From Bryum argenteum (lineage: Eukaryota > Streptophyta > Bryopsida > Bryales > Bryaceae), in the NCBI GenBank assembly GCA_037043015.1, contig CM073321.1, positions 34,760,101-34,824,100 of the forward strand: a stretch of 64,000 bases of DNA, written 5' to 3'. The stretch's first letter is position 1. Every line of letters begins with the position of its first letter. A model generated the notes under the pieces. The model saw only the letters and a program-made list of their open reading frames with translations, ran no database searches and was not told where the DNA came from. Of the stretch, positions 1-12,222 are shown one piece after another. The position numbers and the translations under genes are program-made.

Positions 1-210
1 ATCTAAGCGGGCGGGCGTCGCCCGGCCGGCGCCGGCCGGCCTGCGGCGTCGTCGGCCGTCGCCGGCGATCGCCCGTCGTCGTCCATCGCCAGCCGGCCGC
101 CGGCGACCGCCCGTCGACCGCCCGGCGACCGGCGACCGGCCGGAGGACCGCGCCGACCGGCGTCGGGACCGACCACGTCCCCCGGGCGACCGGTCGGTCG
201 GTCCTTCCGC
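1..210. repeat. GC-rich low-complexity block at window edge
   Basis: This is almost pure C/G sequence built from short cggccggcg, cgaccg and ccgtcg words. It resembles the GC blocks upstream of genes elsewhere in the window. No convincing gene starts to its right, so it may belong to a gene left of the window. Long open frames across it are a by-product of composition. Confidence 0.6.
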
Positions 211-714
211 ATCCCCCCTTCCCCCTCCTCCTCTTGCCTCTCCCCAAACTCCCCGTTTGCACAACTTCGATCGCTTCCTCGCCTTGCATACCTGCATTTT
301 CAAAAGTACTATATTTAGTCTTTATGCTCCCACGGCGTCTAAATATGGACGGGGAATTTTTCGACAAGAGAATGTCGGGAATATCTTTTTGTCCCACGCG
401 AGAATGTTTTATGACAAAGATACTCTTGGCTTTAAATATATCCATAGTAATGGACTTTCTTGAAGGGGAGTTAAGGCGAGCAAATCTCCACGCCAATACA
501 CTCATTTTTTGAGTTGTTGTGCCCAATTGGCTCGAATCGAAGTAAACATTTAACAATCAATATAGTGTGGTCAATTTTCTCATTTGTGAAGGCATTGAGA
601 GTTCATGCCCTTGTTTTTAAGGAAAGCAAAGGCAAAGGGGCCAATTCTTATTATTAGTTAAAGACCATGCTTTTGATTGTACACCTTAATTTATTTTTGT
701 TAAAATATTCCTTC

Positions 715-760
715 TTAACCCCTAAAGATCCATGGACACCAAAGTGGAGGTTTCCTATTT
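715..760 (+). mobile_element. One end of a piggyBac-like MITE copy
   Basis: TTAA at 715-718 is followed by CCCCTAAA and then by sequence resembling the start of the MITE at 1512 (gatccatggacacc against cgaccacggccacc). I found no partner end facing it before 1771, so this is either a truncated copy or the outer end of a larger nested arrangement. Confidence 0.4.
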
Positions 761-1511
761 CAGTGACTTATATGAAGAGGTCAAAAGTAATAATTTTTAT
801 TAAATTTTGTCTAGGTGGTCCTTACACACCGCAAAGTGCATGTGGTAAAATTTGCATATCCAAATTCCAAATTTACAACCTACATCTATAATATTTACGT
901 TTGAAGTCCATTAAGGGCGAGTTAAATTTAGTCTTTGTTTGAAATTCTTTTTTGAAATATGTTCATGAACAATTTACTACTTCAGTTCCAAAGTGACCCA
1001 AGTCAAAATGTTTGTCTATTTCACAAGGGTACTGTTGAAAGATTACAAAAATAATCTTCACAATTTCTAGTAATTTCCGATATAAGTCATATAACTCTTT
1101 CTTCGAGTGATTGTTTTGAAAATATAAAATTTTAAATAGGCATCTCTTCTTCATTTAGAGTATCTAGTGGATAAAATCACTCGTGGATAGGATTTGAGGT
1201 TTATGGTTTAGGATGTATGAATAACTCTTTAGGATGAGTTCCAAAATAAGTGTCCTACATTAAGATTAGGATACTCCAATTGACATTCTCAACCATGCAA
1301 TATTGGAATAGAGTTACTGTTGTAGGTCATGTGGTTAAAAGTTTGATTCATGAAGCCAATGGTCAATTAAATTACAAAAGGAAAATAGAGAAGAAAGATA
1401 TTGATTCGAAACCAAATGAATGCCTTATGTTTGAAACATCTATTAATATGTGAAGATTTACACTTTAAAGAGTCCACTCAAAATGGTTATGAACTTAAAA
1501 TTTAGAGTTAA

Positions 1512-1771
1512 CCCCTAAACGACCACGGCCACCGATTCGGCGTTTACAGTGAAGGAAAAAATAATTTACAGTCAACTTTAAACGTTATGATCTCACATCT
1601 AGTGATGATCCAACGGTTAAAAATATTCACAGTACTATCAATGGTAGTCTACTTCAAGATCCTACGGATGAAATTATCAATAATTTCCAAAAATATTGGA
1701 CGTACCCCCAATAGTACATAGTGGTCTGTGTTGGGATTTCAAGCTCCCGAAACATTGTGGACTTTTAGGGG
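1512..1771. mobile_element. piggyBac-like MITE, 260 bp, TTAA target duplication
   Basis: The element begins CCCCTAAA and ends TTTAGGGG. TTAA flanks it at 1508-1511 and 1772-1775. The inverted ends continue beyond the first 8 bp with scattered matches (CCAC at about the same offset). TTAA duplications and CCC-starting termini are the hallmark of piggyBac. The element is far too short to encode a transposase, so it is non-autonomous. Its age cannot be judged from one copy. Confidence 0.6.
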
Positions 1772-1983
1772 TTAAGATGTATCCGTGAAAAATAATATAT
1801 TGCATTTCAGAAATCAACCTAGGATTCCTAATTTCAGTGTGTAATAATCACTGAGAATCAAATAACAAAAAACTTTGCGAAATAAAAAAGGATCCTATGC
1901 TATGTAAGATCTCTGAATTTTAAATATATATATAATTTCCTAATTTTTATTTTTTTAAAAAATTGAAAAAAAATTAAAAAAAA

Positions 1984-2262
1984 AAACCGCAGCGGCCGCC
2001 CACATCGGTCGGCCGCGTTGGTCGACCGGCATCGGTCGGCCGGCATCGAGCGGCCACGATCGGCCGGCCACATCGGTCGGCAGCGACCGGTCGGCAGCCC
2101 CCGGTCGGCAGCGACCGGCCGGCCCGAACGACCGGCCCCGATCGGTCGACCGGATCGACCGGCCACGATCAGTCGGCCGGACCGGCCGGCCAGCATCGGT
2201 CGCGGCCGTGATTGGCCGAGCGACCGGTCCGGGCGGCCGGTCTCTAGGGTTGGGAGGGAGGG
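1984..2262. repeat. GC-rich cgaccggccggc block upstream of F copy 1
   Basis: Short words cggtcggcc, gcgaccgg and gatcggtcgaccgg recur for about 280 bp after an A-rich run. The block ends about 200 bp before the first good ATG of the F1 gene (2467), on the same strand. It belongs to the class of GC blocks found 5' of many genes here. Confidence 0.6.
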
Positions 2263-2466
2263 GGGATAAAAGGCCTTTGGGGCCTCATTTCCCCTCACTT
2301 CTCTTTGTATTCATCTATCTCAACTGAGCTGCAACCGTGGGCATTAGCTTCTCGTGTGCTGCATTTGTGGTGGCGGGGGGAAGTCAGCGTGATACTTGCG
2401 GCTGCTGCATCGAATTTTTGCATACTTGGGATATTTACGGGGTATTTTAAATACTCCCTATTCTTC

Positions 2467-5167
2467 ATGGCGACGGATATTGATAACACAAACATGGAGG
2501 CTGGTTCTGAACAGACCTTGAGGTCACCTGCGACAGAAACCACAAACGCAGGATTGGTGGGGACTGAGTTGGTTTTACATGAGACACCGTCAAAGAGAGT
2601 GAAACCAAAAGGAGCGAGACATGAGTTGCACTACAATATCTTGGATAATGAGGCCATCAAAGCTGAGAGCGGTTGGGCCAACCGGAGGAATACTGGAGAA
2701 TGGCGACGTGCAAGAAATATGTGAAGATGTATCACATTGGGAAACTTTGGCCTCGAGAATGTCACAAAGTTAATACCAATAATTTTACTTGCAACCCAGA
2801 AACATGCAGAAATCATGCAGAAATGTGAACAGATAACTAATCTAGGGTACAACTTGAAGATGGGGTCAAAAATACTTGCGGATATGGCTCCAAAATTTGT
2901 GGGGTTGGCTCATAGTTTTGCAGGTGTCATGCCCAACGTTCTACTAGCTGCCAACAATTTTGAGGCACTCGTAGATCGGTTTGAACCTCTACTGAAGGAC
3001 CGAGTGAAGACTGAGCTAATCATTGTGAAACAGGAGAAACAACAGCAAATTACGCAACGTCTCCTTGACGAGTTCTATAGGGAATTGCGGTTGTTTGGCC
3101 AAGGTCCTGCTAGCAAGTATGAGGCGAAGTACCAAGAAGCAATCCGCCAAAAGGATGCGGTAGAAGCATGGGCGGATGACCAATTCGCCTATGTTCCATC
3201 ACAGAATGACACTCAGGGGGCTTCATGTAGTCATGTTGTTCCAGAATGTGATGCGGGTGGTAAGACGATGGTAAAGAGGATGGTGAAAAGGATGGTAATA
3301 AAGATAAGGGGAAGACCATTATCGGGACTTCTGATAGTCTTTTTCTTTCACAAATTGATGGGGGTGGTGAAGAGGATGGTGAAGAAGAGACGAGAAAGAC
3401 GTATATCAGGGATTTATCTCCTCTCAAAGAGGTTAGTGAAGAGGATGGTAAAGAAGATAAGGGAAAAACCATTATCGAAATAGACGATGATGACGATGAT
3501 GAAATTCGGGGGAATTGAAGTTAATATCACAAAAGGAGATAGATGATGCATGATTGAGCGACAACGAGCATGGGCGATGGAGTTCGCAGATCAAGAAGGA
3601 GAGAGATGTTACGATTTGCGAAATTGGAGGAGGAAGCAAAAGCATGCTCAATGAAGTTGGAGGCTACAAGTAAAGAGAGAGATGAGAGCGATCATTTGAA
3701 TTGGAGGCATTACGGAAAACCTTCAAAACGGTAGATTCTACAGAGCGGCAAAGAATCCACCTTCACCTACGCATACTACCATGGTTGGGATGGGTTCATC
3801 GACTTCAAGATAAGAGGAGCTTGGTTTCGAGAGCAAAAGAAGATCTGAAATCGATTGCACCGACATCAAAGGAATCACGTGAAGTTGTAGATGCTTCATT
3901 GGAGAAGTTCGTTAAGAACGGATCGAAAAAACGATATGACCCCATAGAGGTCACTTTTTGGGGGGATATTGAAGAGATGATGGAGCGTACAAACTACTCT
4001 AAGATGGGACGAAACAATGATGTTGATTGGACTATGGAGATAGAGGAAGGATGGGCGCCGTATAGTAGATTCTCATCGCACCTACAAGAGTCAGCTCGCA
4101 TTGTAATCAACACATGCGACCCTCCTCCCGCAATACTTAAAGACAAATGTGCGGTGTGCCTACATAATTTTGGTCCGGAGGGCGCATACACGTTAGGCCA
4201 ATGTGGCCATAACTTTCATGTTACTTGCATATGCCGATATGCGATGACTAAATCGCTATGTCCAGTATGTCGCTCCCCATTTAGCACGAGATTCTATGAG
4301 ATGATGGGCATTCGAGATCTTATGCCACTGGGCACGAGTTCAACCGATGGAATCTTCCATTGGATCAATACCGAAGAAATTTCTAAACTACTACGATTGG
4401 GGAAATGCTCTTACCGGAGTACATCCGAATCAAAACACCAACTAGCCATTCTATTTGGTGGGGATCATGATCAGTTATTTTGGATGACACGAGATTACGA
4501 AATAGAGATCAGGGCGAGGAATATTGAAGGTGATGAGCAACGAGAGTTGTTTTGTCGTAATTTCGGGGGGCATTGGAGCGTCGAACACAACCGTTTCTTT
4601 CGATTTCCTCCAAAGAAAGTGGAAAAGGGAGAAGATGGTTCGTGGCACGAAATAACCGATTCAACAGGCTTTGGTGAGGAGTACAAGAAGTACGATCATA
4701 CTCCAATTGGAAGAGCTCTGGTACTCGCGAAATTGGAGGAGGCCGCAATATTCCGGATTTCGATACCGGAAAATTCTTTTGAAGATGTGGAGGTCTCTTA
4801 TTGGGATGCGGTGAAGAAGTTTGATACGCGTATCGATGACGCCATTACATTTTGGAGAGAATGTCTTTTAAACCCAAAAGACACACAACTTCTATTATTG
4901 GATGAGTTTGAAGGTGTTGTACAGGATGTCATTGCAAAGATCGAGAAGGCCATGGAAATCTTACATAACAAACAAGTGGATCCGAGCAAAAAGCGGAAGA
5001 GGCAATCGGGCGACGATGGGGAGGATAGTTGGCAGGCAGGTATGAGAGGCGAAATCGCAGCGGTGGATCGAGAGTATGAAGAGGGCGGTCGAATTGCCCG
5101 TCCAAGTCAAAGACCGCGTACTCGCAGTGTAGCTCAGATTGGCCAATCGGATGGATCTTCAGTTTGA
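2467..5167 (+). pseudogene. Family F copy 1: broken N-terminal domain plus RING-finger protein
   Basis: The first good ATG is at 2467. The N-terminal domain shared by family F runs across several frames: ILD..A..GW....GEW, then YHIGKLWP about 2720-2750 in another frame. A coiled-coil-like stretch follows (about 2850-3200). Next is an acidic Asp/Glu/Lys-Gly segment (3250-3520), again in a different frame. The longest open part (3701-5167, 488 codons) holds a C3HC4-like RING: CAVC, FGPEG, CGHNFH, then CPVC (about 4147-4280). After it come a conserved FYEM segment and a basic KKRKR patch near 4990. RING proteins usually act as E3 ubiquitin ligases, but activity here is inference. At least three frame changes lie upstream of the RING, so this copy is probably dead as one gene unless splicing rescues parts. 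It is convergent with hAT-1. Confidence 0.6.
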
Positions 5168-5556
5168 AGTTAGAACGGATGTTGGACCTTAAGTTCCACA
5201 TATATAACTATATATATATGCTTTTTTTAGATTGTATGGTTGTTGTTTTAAAAATGATGCAAATGCCACCATTGATCCATGGGGCCTTATTTTTGAAGTA
5301 AAGGGTTACAATCTTTTTTGATTTAATGTGCATTTCTTTTGTATGCTTGAGACAATTGAGAGTGAAGACTATCGTACGACAAGTATGTAAAAATATATGT
5401 AATATTTTTCAAAACATTAAATGCAGTCATGTAGACAATAGAATCTCCAAATGCATTTGGAGTATAACAATAAAGTACTACCGTAAACTATAACTACAAT
5501 TTCTATAATAAGTATAAGTCCTATGAACCTATACTACATAAAGATGCCAAATTCAA
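5168..5556. other. Convergent intergenic spacer, nothing recognised
   Basis: This AT-rich spacer lies between the 3' ends of F1 (+) and hAT-1 (-). I saw no repeat structure, terminal inverted repeat or gene. It probably holds the two 3' untranslated regions. Confidence 0.5.
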
Positions 5557-8463
5557 CTACTCATCAGGACCAGAGGATTGCTCATAATCGCTATCTCCCT
5601 TCACTTCAACTCCACTGGATCCCGTAGGATCATATTCATAATCGCTTGGAACCTCCTCTTTGATCTTGGGTTTATTCTCTGGACATTGTATATTCCCATA
5701 CTTATGCCAAGTATCAAATTCGGGGAGATTAACAGGGATCTTCGTTTTTTTAGGCGGAACAATTGGAACTGTTTCAGATTTCCGTTTATGCGACTTGGAA
5801 GAGCCAAGCATGTGCTGTAATCCCGTGGCAGTACGAAGAACATTGGCATTCTTTAAATACCTGCCCAACGGTACATCAGAGTCACTAGAGATGCTCCCAT
5901 ATTTGGCTCTTGAAAGGGATACTAAACCCTTAGACGATTTCTCCAAGGTTGTCGTAACCCTTGTAGTAGAGGGTTGAAATAAAGCGCGGGGAGTAGCACA
6001 TTGATCAGATACTTGATCCTTACTACCGGATGCAATATTCTCCGCGACCGGATCAGAGCTCATAGTGCCCGCAGTTGTATTGCACGCAGTGGTCTTTGCA
6101 TCTATCGCCTCCTTTTCCAACCGTAAACCAGTAGCGATAACAGGTAGGACGTTATTTGATTTGTCCATGCCGCCTTGTGTCATTAACCGGGCTAACGGCT
6201 GCTCATCATCTAGATCATCCGCTGAAAGACCATGAGCGATAAAATCACCATTACCATCATGAACATTTGAAGCATCTTCATCATTTGAAGCGGGGAAGAA
6301 AGTCATATCATCATCTTCATCGCCAAATTCAAAAACATCATTGTCATTAGACTCTGATTCGTCCTCGACAGCTTCCTCATCATTCTCATGTACTTGGTCT
6401 TCCTCTAAATCCAAGTTCTCTCTATACCAGCGCCCATCATCACTCAACTTATCATTCGCGAGCAATTTCGAGTTGGAATATATGTAGACCAAGTCATCAG
6501 CTCTGCCCGGTAGTAACCGATTCCGTTTCTTGTCGTGAACATAAGAGTAGCTACTTCAGTTGCGTTCGCAAGCTGACGAGGACACGGTCTGTGCTAGTAT
6601 TCGCTTTGCAATTGGAGAGAGGAGCTTAGCACAAGCACCTTCAAACTCCCACCATGCATGTGGAGCTAGTTTTTGAGTATTAGGCTCCAACATGTCATGG
6701 AATGGTGGACCCCTTACTCGAAATGCAAGAAATTCACTCACCACGTCTGCGTAATCCTCCGCGGGACATAATTTTTGTAAAACACGCTTGCAAGCGATTG
6801 TAAGATCGGGATCGTCAGCTAACTCTTGGTCGTGTAGTAAATAAGGATTTAAAAGTGCAGCCGCGCCATGTAAATCCGTTGTCATGAGCCGTTTCCGATG
6901 GTAAAACTCCTCTTTTGCGGTGGCCACCTCAAGTGGTTCCAATGAGATGGGCGGTGCGTGCAAAGTATGGACATGTCTCTCAAGATCACGCATAATATGC
7001 CATGCCTTGCCCGTACTAGGAGCCTTGCCGTCGAATTCTCTCAGAGCGTACACCACGGGGACAACCATATCCCGTAGTCTTTTGCATTGCTTCCAAAACT
7101 CATCGCTCAACACCACCTTCTTGACCTTACGTGAGAATATAAGCTTATCTCTAGCAGATACCGTCTTCTTCGAGGCATAGGCTGTGAACATAGGGTCGAC
7201 AACAACTTGCTCCAATGATTCCTTGACCTCCAACAAGCGATCTATCATTATGAATTGACTAGCAAATCTTGTTTTCCCGGGCATCAGGAGGCTGAATTTC
7301 GCCTCGTGTTTACGAAACACAGCTAGGGGCATTTGTCGCCTCTTGATAAACTTGACCATTTTCTTCGCCATGACCAAAGTATTCGCCATCCATCCAGCCT
7401 TTCCCCAATCCTCCAACAACAAGTCCATTGCATGTGTCGCACACCCTTGCATGAAAATGTGCGGATATTTCTCAAGGACTATTCTTGAGGCATTGAGCAC
7501 ATCAAGCATTGTCTGTGCATACTTGAACAATGTTCTCTGGTCCCACTTTCTTCTATGTACTTCAACATGAGAGTTGACATGTACACGCTGCGTTTTTTCT
7601 TGGCCAGTAGTATCGACAGCACCAAGAAAAAGATCTCCGGCTTGAGTCACGAGCATCGCATTTACCAAAGGGCGACTAGTCACAGATGACCATCCATCCA
7701 TAGTCAAAGTTCCTCCAAACTTCCGAAGGCTCTCAGAGAGTCTACTATCTAGTTTCTTTTGTAACTCCGTCTTTACTTCTCCTAACAACCTTGTCCGAAT
7801 GTCATGGTAGGATGGTGGAGCATAGGATTTTCGAAATCCCTTGAGTCTTAAATCGTCACGGCTGACTTTGAACGCATCATTGCGGGCTACTGAGAATGGT
7901 ATATTTGCTTCGTAAAAAAATTTCGCCCAGAGTTTATGCAACTCCCGCCTATCCGCTTCTGCAAAAGTAGCTTCAATTGAAGATTGCTTCGTTTGCTTCA
8001 TAGATCCATACATCGGGCGAGTATCCCTTATTCCCCTCATATGCATGGAAGAAGCAGAGGTTGACCCTACCAAAAGATTTGTTGAATTCATGGGGGTGCC
8101 TAGCGAGGACCCTACACAAGAGTCACTCCTAGGGGTTTCAGGAATGTCATGTTTTGAAGCACCTGGAACGTCCGTGGATGGAGTGAGAGAACATTCACCG
8201 AGAAATAGTTCCAATTCTCCGTTATATGGAGGGAACTCCCCACCACATCTTAAAAATAACTGCCTAATTTCCCTAGGCAGCTTCGGGCAAAGGCGTAACT
8301 CGAATCCCTATGTCAGGAATCTTCTCGTACCCATAATGACTCAAATTCCGACTCTTCTTCTTGAAACAATTACACGACATAGTGAAGATTGTAGGAAGGA
8401 CCCAGACGCTTTGCCTTCCTTCTCGATGTCTCTAAACCAAGGCTCATGTGGAGCAGGGCCCAT
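5557..8463 (-). pseudogene. hAT-1: DUF659-type hAT transposase gene, decayed
   Basis: The hAT landmarks appear in order on the minus strand. A BED-like finger (CNCFKKK...HYGY) lies near 8330-8380. A DUF659 segment with DGWSSVTSRPL and CATHAMDLLLEDWGK follows. The C-terminal dimerisation motif is LLSPIAKRILAQ...SSACERN. An acidic tail of about 310 residues ends with ψKxE-like SUMO motifs (KIKEE). The BED finger is in a different frame from the body. Around 7470-7610 the conserved YIEE...VCTDNA core is spread over three frames. A TGA at 6556-6558 replaces the Trp of CERNW, where hAT-2 still has TGG. The gene is probably inactive. A GC block lies just upstream (8745-9165). I could not place element ends or an 8-bp target duplication. 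Confidence 0.75.
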
Positions 8464-8744
8464 TTTGATAAATGGGACGCCTCAAAGTCTTAAATAATGG
8501 TGGGACCGTGACGGGGAAAAAATTGGCAAGAGTTCCTTACGGAAATCCTCACTTCCGAACTCAATACCTACCAAGCAATGTACACATAAAATGAATTATG
8601 TGGCTCATAGATCTTGGAAAGTGTTCAAAATTCGGAAGTGAAATGAGACTCAATGTCTTCTCTTATATACCATCCAACTCGAATATGACCGTTGCAATTT
8701 GAAGTTGAAATGCTCCTAAACCGTTGGATGCTCAAAAGGGCTAT

Positions 8745-9165
8745 CCGCCGTTGGCGTCGTCGATGGCCGCGGCCGGTCGCCGGACCGACGGCCGGTCGCC
8801 GACCGACGGCGGCGGCCGCGCCAAGGCCGACGGCCGTCGCCGAAAGGCAGACGGCGGTCGCTCGCGGCAGACGGCGGATCGACGGTCGGTCGCCCGCCGA
8901 CGGCGGCCGTCGCCGTGCCGACGGCCGGACCCAAGGTCGGTCACCCGCGGCCGACGGCGGTTGTTTTTGCCACCGACCGGCCGGTCGGTCGGGCCGACGG
9001 AGAGGTCGGGGACCGGTCGACGGGGTGGTTCGACCAATGAACGCACCCCGTTGGTCATTTACCCTTGGTAAAACGACCAGATTTTCTAAGTCACGGACGG
9101 TCCCCGGACCCCTGCCGGACGTCCGACGGACGTCCGCCGGACGTACGGACGTCCGGACGCTGTGA
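8745..9165. repeat. GC-rich ggtcg/gccgacgg block 5' of hAT-1
   Basis: This block of about 420 bp is built from cggccgg, gccgacgg, cggtcggtcg and, at its right end, ggacgtccg words (9100-9160), several of them palindromic. It lies about 280 bp upstream of the hAT-1 start on the minus strand and abruptly abuts the 5'-truncated RING gene at 9166. It could be subterminal transposase-binding repeats or a CpG-dense promoter. Confidence 0.6.
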
Positions 9166-11688
9166 CATCCCTGGAAGGTACTTTAATTCCTTTTTCCTTG
9201 GTTCGTAGTGGCTCCATCCAAGGATGCTTCCCCCCGGATGTCTCCACAGTCCTAGATGTTGTGAAGCTCGAATTGGCGAGCTTCATTTTCCGGAAGAAGG
9301 ACGTCCTCCAGAGGTTGGAGGCTGCCATGAAGAAGCGGAATATCACTATGGAGGTTGTAGAAACATTCCGTGCTAAACTCCAGCGGAAGCAGGACAAGAT
9401 TATTATGCTGGAGGCGGAGGGGAAGAGCACAAAAAGAGATGAAATTCAGTTGAAGGGCATGGCCGAGGAAATGACCGAGGAGGAGCACAACCTCTTCAAC
9501 GACACTGGCGCCTACACAGATGTCGAGGCCGAGCTGCAGGATGTGACGGCGAAGTTGGAGTCCTGGCAACTGCAGTTCAACGCATTGCAGGCTGAGCACT
9601 TCCAACTGAAGCAGGGAATGAGCAACGCCACGATTTGGCCGCGCCCGATGGTGTACAGTGCGGAGGACCCGGAAGGGAACCCGGTGATGAACGAAGAGCA
9701 AGGGCAGACAATCCGAGTCACGAAGTGTTCTTTGTGTTTCTTTTCATTTCCCAACTTAGATGTTGTTATTTCGAGTTGTGGGCATGCTTATCACCCGTAC
9801 TGTGCATTAGTGGTTTTTGCAAAGGCGCGCCCATGCATGGCGTTGGGTTGTAATGCCCTCCCTCATCCAAGTTGGTTTAGCAGTTTTGGATGGGGTGAGC
9901 CCTCAAGCCAGATGAGCGAGATTGCAGAGGAACTGCAGTTGGGTGAGAAGCGTCGACTGGCGCTCCAGGAAAGGGCCGAGGATGCGTTGAGGGAGCTGCC
10001 AGAGCCAGACGAAATAGGTGAGCTCGAGATATTCTGGATTTACGGTTTACGCAGATGTTCAGTTTTGTGGAACATCTTGGATGTGCTGGTGTGTGCGTAT
10101 GCATTACTGCCGTGTACACAGATTTGTTTCGTAGGTAGTGGCGTTGTTCTCAGAGTAGTAACGTACCGGATCAACCATGCCACTAACCTCACTACAACGA
10201 GGTTAGTTGCGTTGTTGCTCTTCCAGTCTTTTCTATGCTAATCGTGTAGATACTCAATTCGGTATTCTAGTGGGTACTGGTTTGCAGTTTCACGTAGTAC
10301 TGCATTAGTACTACGTGTGTTTAAGTAGTTGTCAGTTTCCAATTACATTTGTGGATGAGGTTTTTGGTTGTACTCTTGGGTTCAAAGTGAAGTCAATGTA
10401 CATTCTTTTTGCGAATTCCCCGTACTTGTAGTTGGTTCTGTAGGTATCATGTACAGTGTGCACATTATAGTTTTCAGCTGTACATTGCTTTTGCACTTCA
10501 CCCCACTGATGACCATGTACTTTTGAGCGTGTGATAGAGGTACAAGACATGTGTACTAGTAATGCATTAGGAGTACTCTCTGTAAATGACCAACAGCGGT
10601 GTACTACCGGCCTCAATATTTAGTACAGAATGAGTATTCCTTCCACTGCCAGCAGTTGAGTGTTTGCAAATTCGGTTTTGCACTTATTTTATGTAGTCTA
10701 TTTGTATCACCTCATGTACAGTATTGCTTTTGTACTTTAATTTTGATCTACATGTACTGACGACCACGATTTGAGCAATGTGTGATAAGAGTACATAATA
10801 AGTGTACTGTTATTACGTTCAGTGTACTGTTATTACATTTAGTGTACAATTGCAGGTCAGGGATCCACCAGTTCACCTTGTTGTTCCTAAGAGGTACTAG
10901 TCACTATTTTGTACATTATTTCTTGCAGCCTAACACTCCCATACTTTCAATTCATCATTTGGGGGGCCTACCGATTTTTGCTATATGTTTGTCTTGTGCA
11001 TGATAGAAGAAGAGCCCATCTCTATTCCTGCTTCTACTCCTGTAGTGCCGAAAAGGACACCTCCGGAAGTGCGTGCTCGACCTCCTGTCACAGCGGGGGG
11101 TCTATCATCTTCGCGTGCAGTGGTTGCTTTTCCGTCTTTGAAGAAGAAGTCTCCAAGCCGGTTGCCAATCACAATGGAGTGTTTAGAAGAGGGTCCAGGC
11201 GGGATGGAGCCCGAGTTATCCGAAGGAGATGACGGGGAAGACGAGGAAGATGCAGATGAAGATATGCCCGATCTGGGATCTTCTTCGGCGACATCTGCCC
11301 ATGGGGGATCAAATTCAGGTACTTTCTTCTCTCAGAAGTTCCAACATTGCTCGCTCTTTTGGTTCTTTGTCTCTTCCGGTAGATTCTAATGTACATGACA
11401 TTTTTTGTTTTGAAGGCGCTCCAACTGAAGAGCAGTCCAACTGTGAGTGGTTGGAGAGAGAGCTTAGCGGAGGCCTGGAGTCAACGGGAAAAGCAGTAGT
11501 GGGTGCTGAGACACCAAATTCTGTCAAGACAACACCGGTCAAAGAGAATGCCGATGGCGCTGAAGCCTTCCTGGCGCAGGGGACTGATGAGTCTCCAATT
11601 CAGTCCCAATCGGAGTTGACCGCGGTGGCACAAGAGGTGTCACCTCGAGTGTGTATGTCGCCTCCGCTCGATAAGGGCCTGGCCTGAC
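9166..11688 (+). CDS. 5'-truncated coiled-coil/RING gene with multiple exons
   Basis: The open frame enters from the GC block without a credible ATG, so the 5' end is missing. Exon one (to about 10017, donor g|gtgagc) encodes a long coiled coil (residues about 40-160). A RING-like module follows: CSLCFF, SSCGHAYHPYC, then C...C near 9722-9850. After an intron packed with GTAC come an acidic, Ser/Pro-rich exon (about 11010-11320; ends at donor aattcag|gtactt) and an exon from about 11416 with matching phase. The frame stops with TGA at 11686-11688. About 60 bp past the frame is a gagcggt heptamer array identical in part to the inner end of the 13-kb transposon's repeat, so this may be cargo of a related element. 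Middle exon joins are uncertain. Confidence 0.5.
10261..10920. other. GTAC-saturated intronic region
   Basis: I count 23 GTAC tetramers in 660 bp, about one per 29 bp against roughly one per 256 by chance. Most are tgtact, agtaca or tgtaca. The segment lies in an intron of the RING gene. GTAC is the core bound by plant SBP-domain and algal CRR1 factors. Whether any such factor binds here is inference. Confidence 0.6.
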
Positions 11689-11754
11689 AGTTGATGCCGC
11701 CTCCGCCCAATAAGCAGATACTGACATCTCTGGTGATGGGGACGTCGCTACCGT

Positions 11755-11790
11755 GTGAGCGGAGAGCGGTGAGCGGTGAGCGTTGAGCCA
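11755..11790 (+). repeat. gagcggt heptamer array
   Basis: The sequence reads gtgtgagcggagagcggtga and on through further gagcggt/gagcgtt units. The first 22 bases match, in reverse complement, the inner end of the left inverted repeat of the 13-kb element (28527-28549). The right repeat has the same motif at 39047-39090. Confidence 0.6.
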
Positions 11791-12222
11791 TCAAGTTTCA
11801 GGAATTTGAGCGCTGAATTGGTATTTTTAGCAAAATATTTTCTAAAAATGATATTTTACTATTTTTTTCTGTAATATTCTCAAGAATATTCGAATATTCT
11901 TGACTTATTACCGTGATTTTGTGTTCCTAAACCCGTGGAAATAAGGCTAAAATTTCTGAAATTTGGAAGACTTCAACCACGTTCTTCAAACGTTAAGAGA
12001 CATTTACGAATTTTACAGAGTAGACTAGTATATTATAACTGTGAAATCAACAGTCCAAGTTTGTATAGCAAATCATAATTTTGTGTAAATACGGATACAT
12101 TTATTGATTCTATTAAAACACTGAAATCAAAATAAATAACGTGTGAAACACACGATTACAGGGATAACATGTGGAATGGGTAGATGTGGATGTTGGTTTA
12201 CGTAATGTGACCTTGAGGTAGT
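11791..12222. other. AT-rich spacer before MULE
   Basis: No gene is seen. The stretch includes short palindromic words (ttctcaagaatattcgaatattcttga near 11876) and nothing else of note. Confidence 0.5.

Larger units (their letters stand above)
211..1900. other. AT-rich intergenic stretch, no gene seen
   Basis: I see no supported coding sequence here. Open frames are short and lack splice or domain support. The stretch holds one complete piggyBac-like MITE (1512-1771) and the head of a second copy at 719. Confidence 0.6.

Noticed and set aside
234-512. A 92-residue open frame after the first GC block
   Set aside because: No domain, no upstream or downstream exon support, and composition like the surrounding non-coding DNA.
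1984-2262. Open frames rich in Ala, Asp, Arg and Pro across the GC blocks (also 8745-9165 and 51241-51735)
   Set aside because: Frames are open on both strands because the sequence is GC-rich and repetitive. There is no codon structure or splice support.
9166-9170. An LTR or hAT terminus at the junction of GC block and RING gene
   Set aside because: No target duplication or matching inverted end could be found, so the junction remains unexplained.
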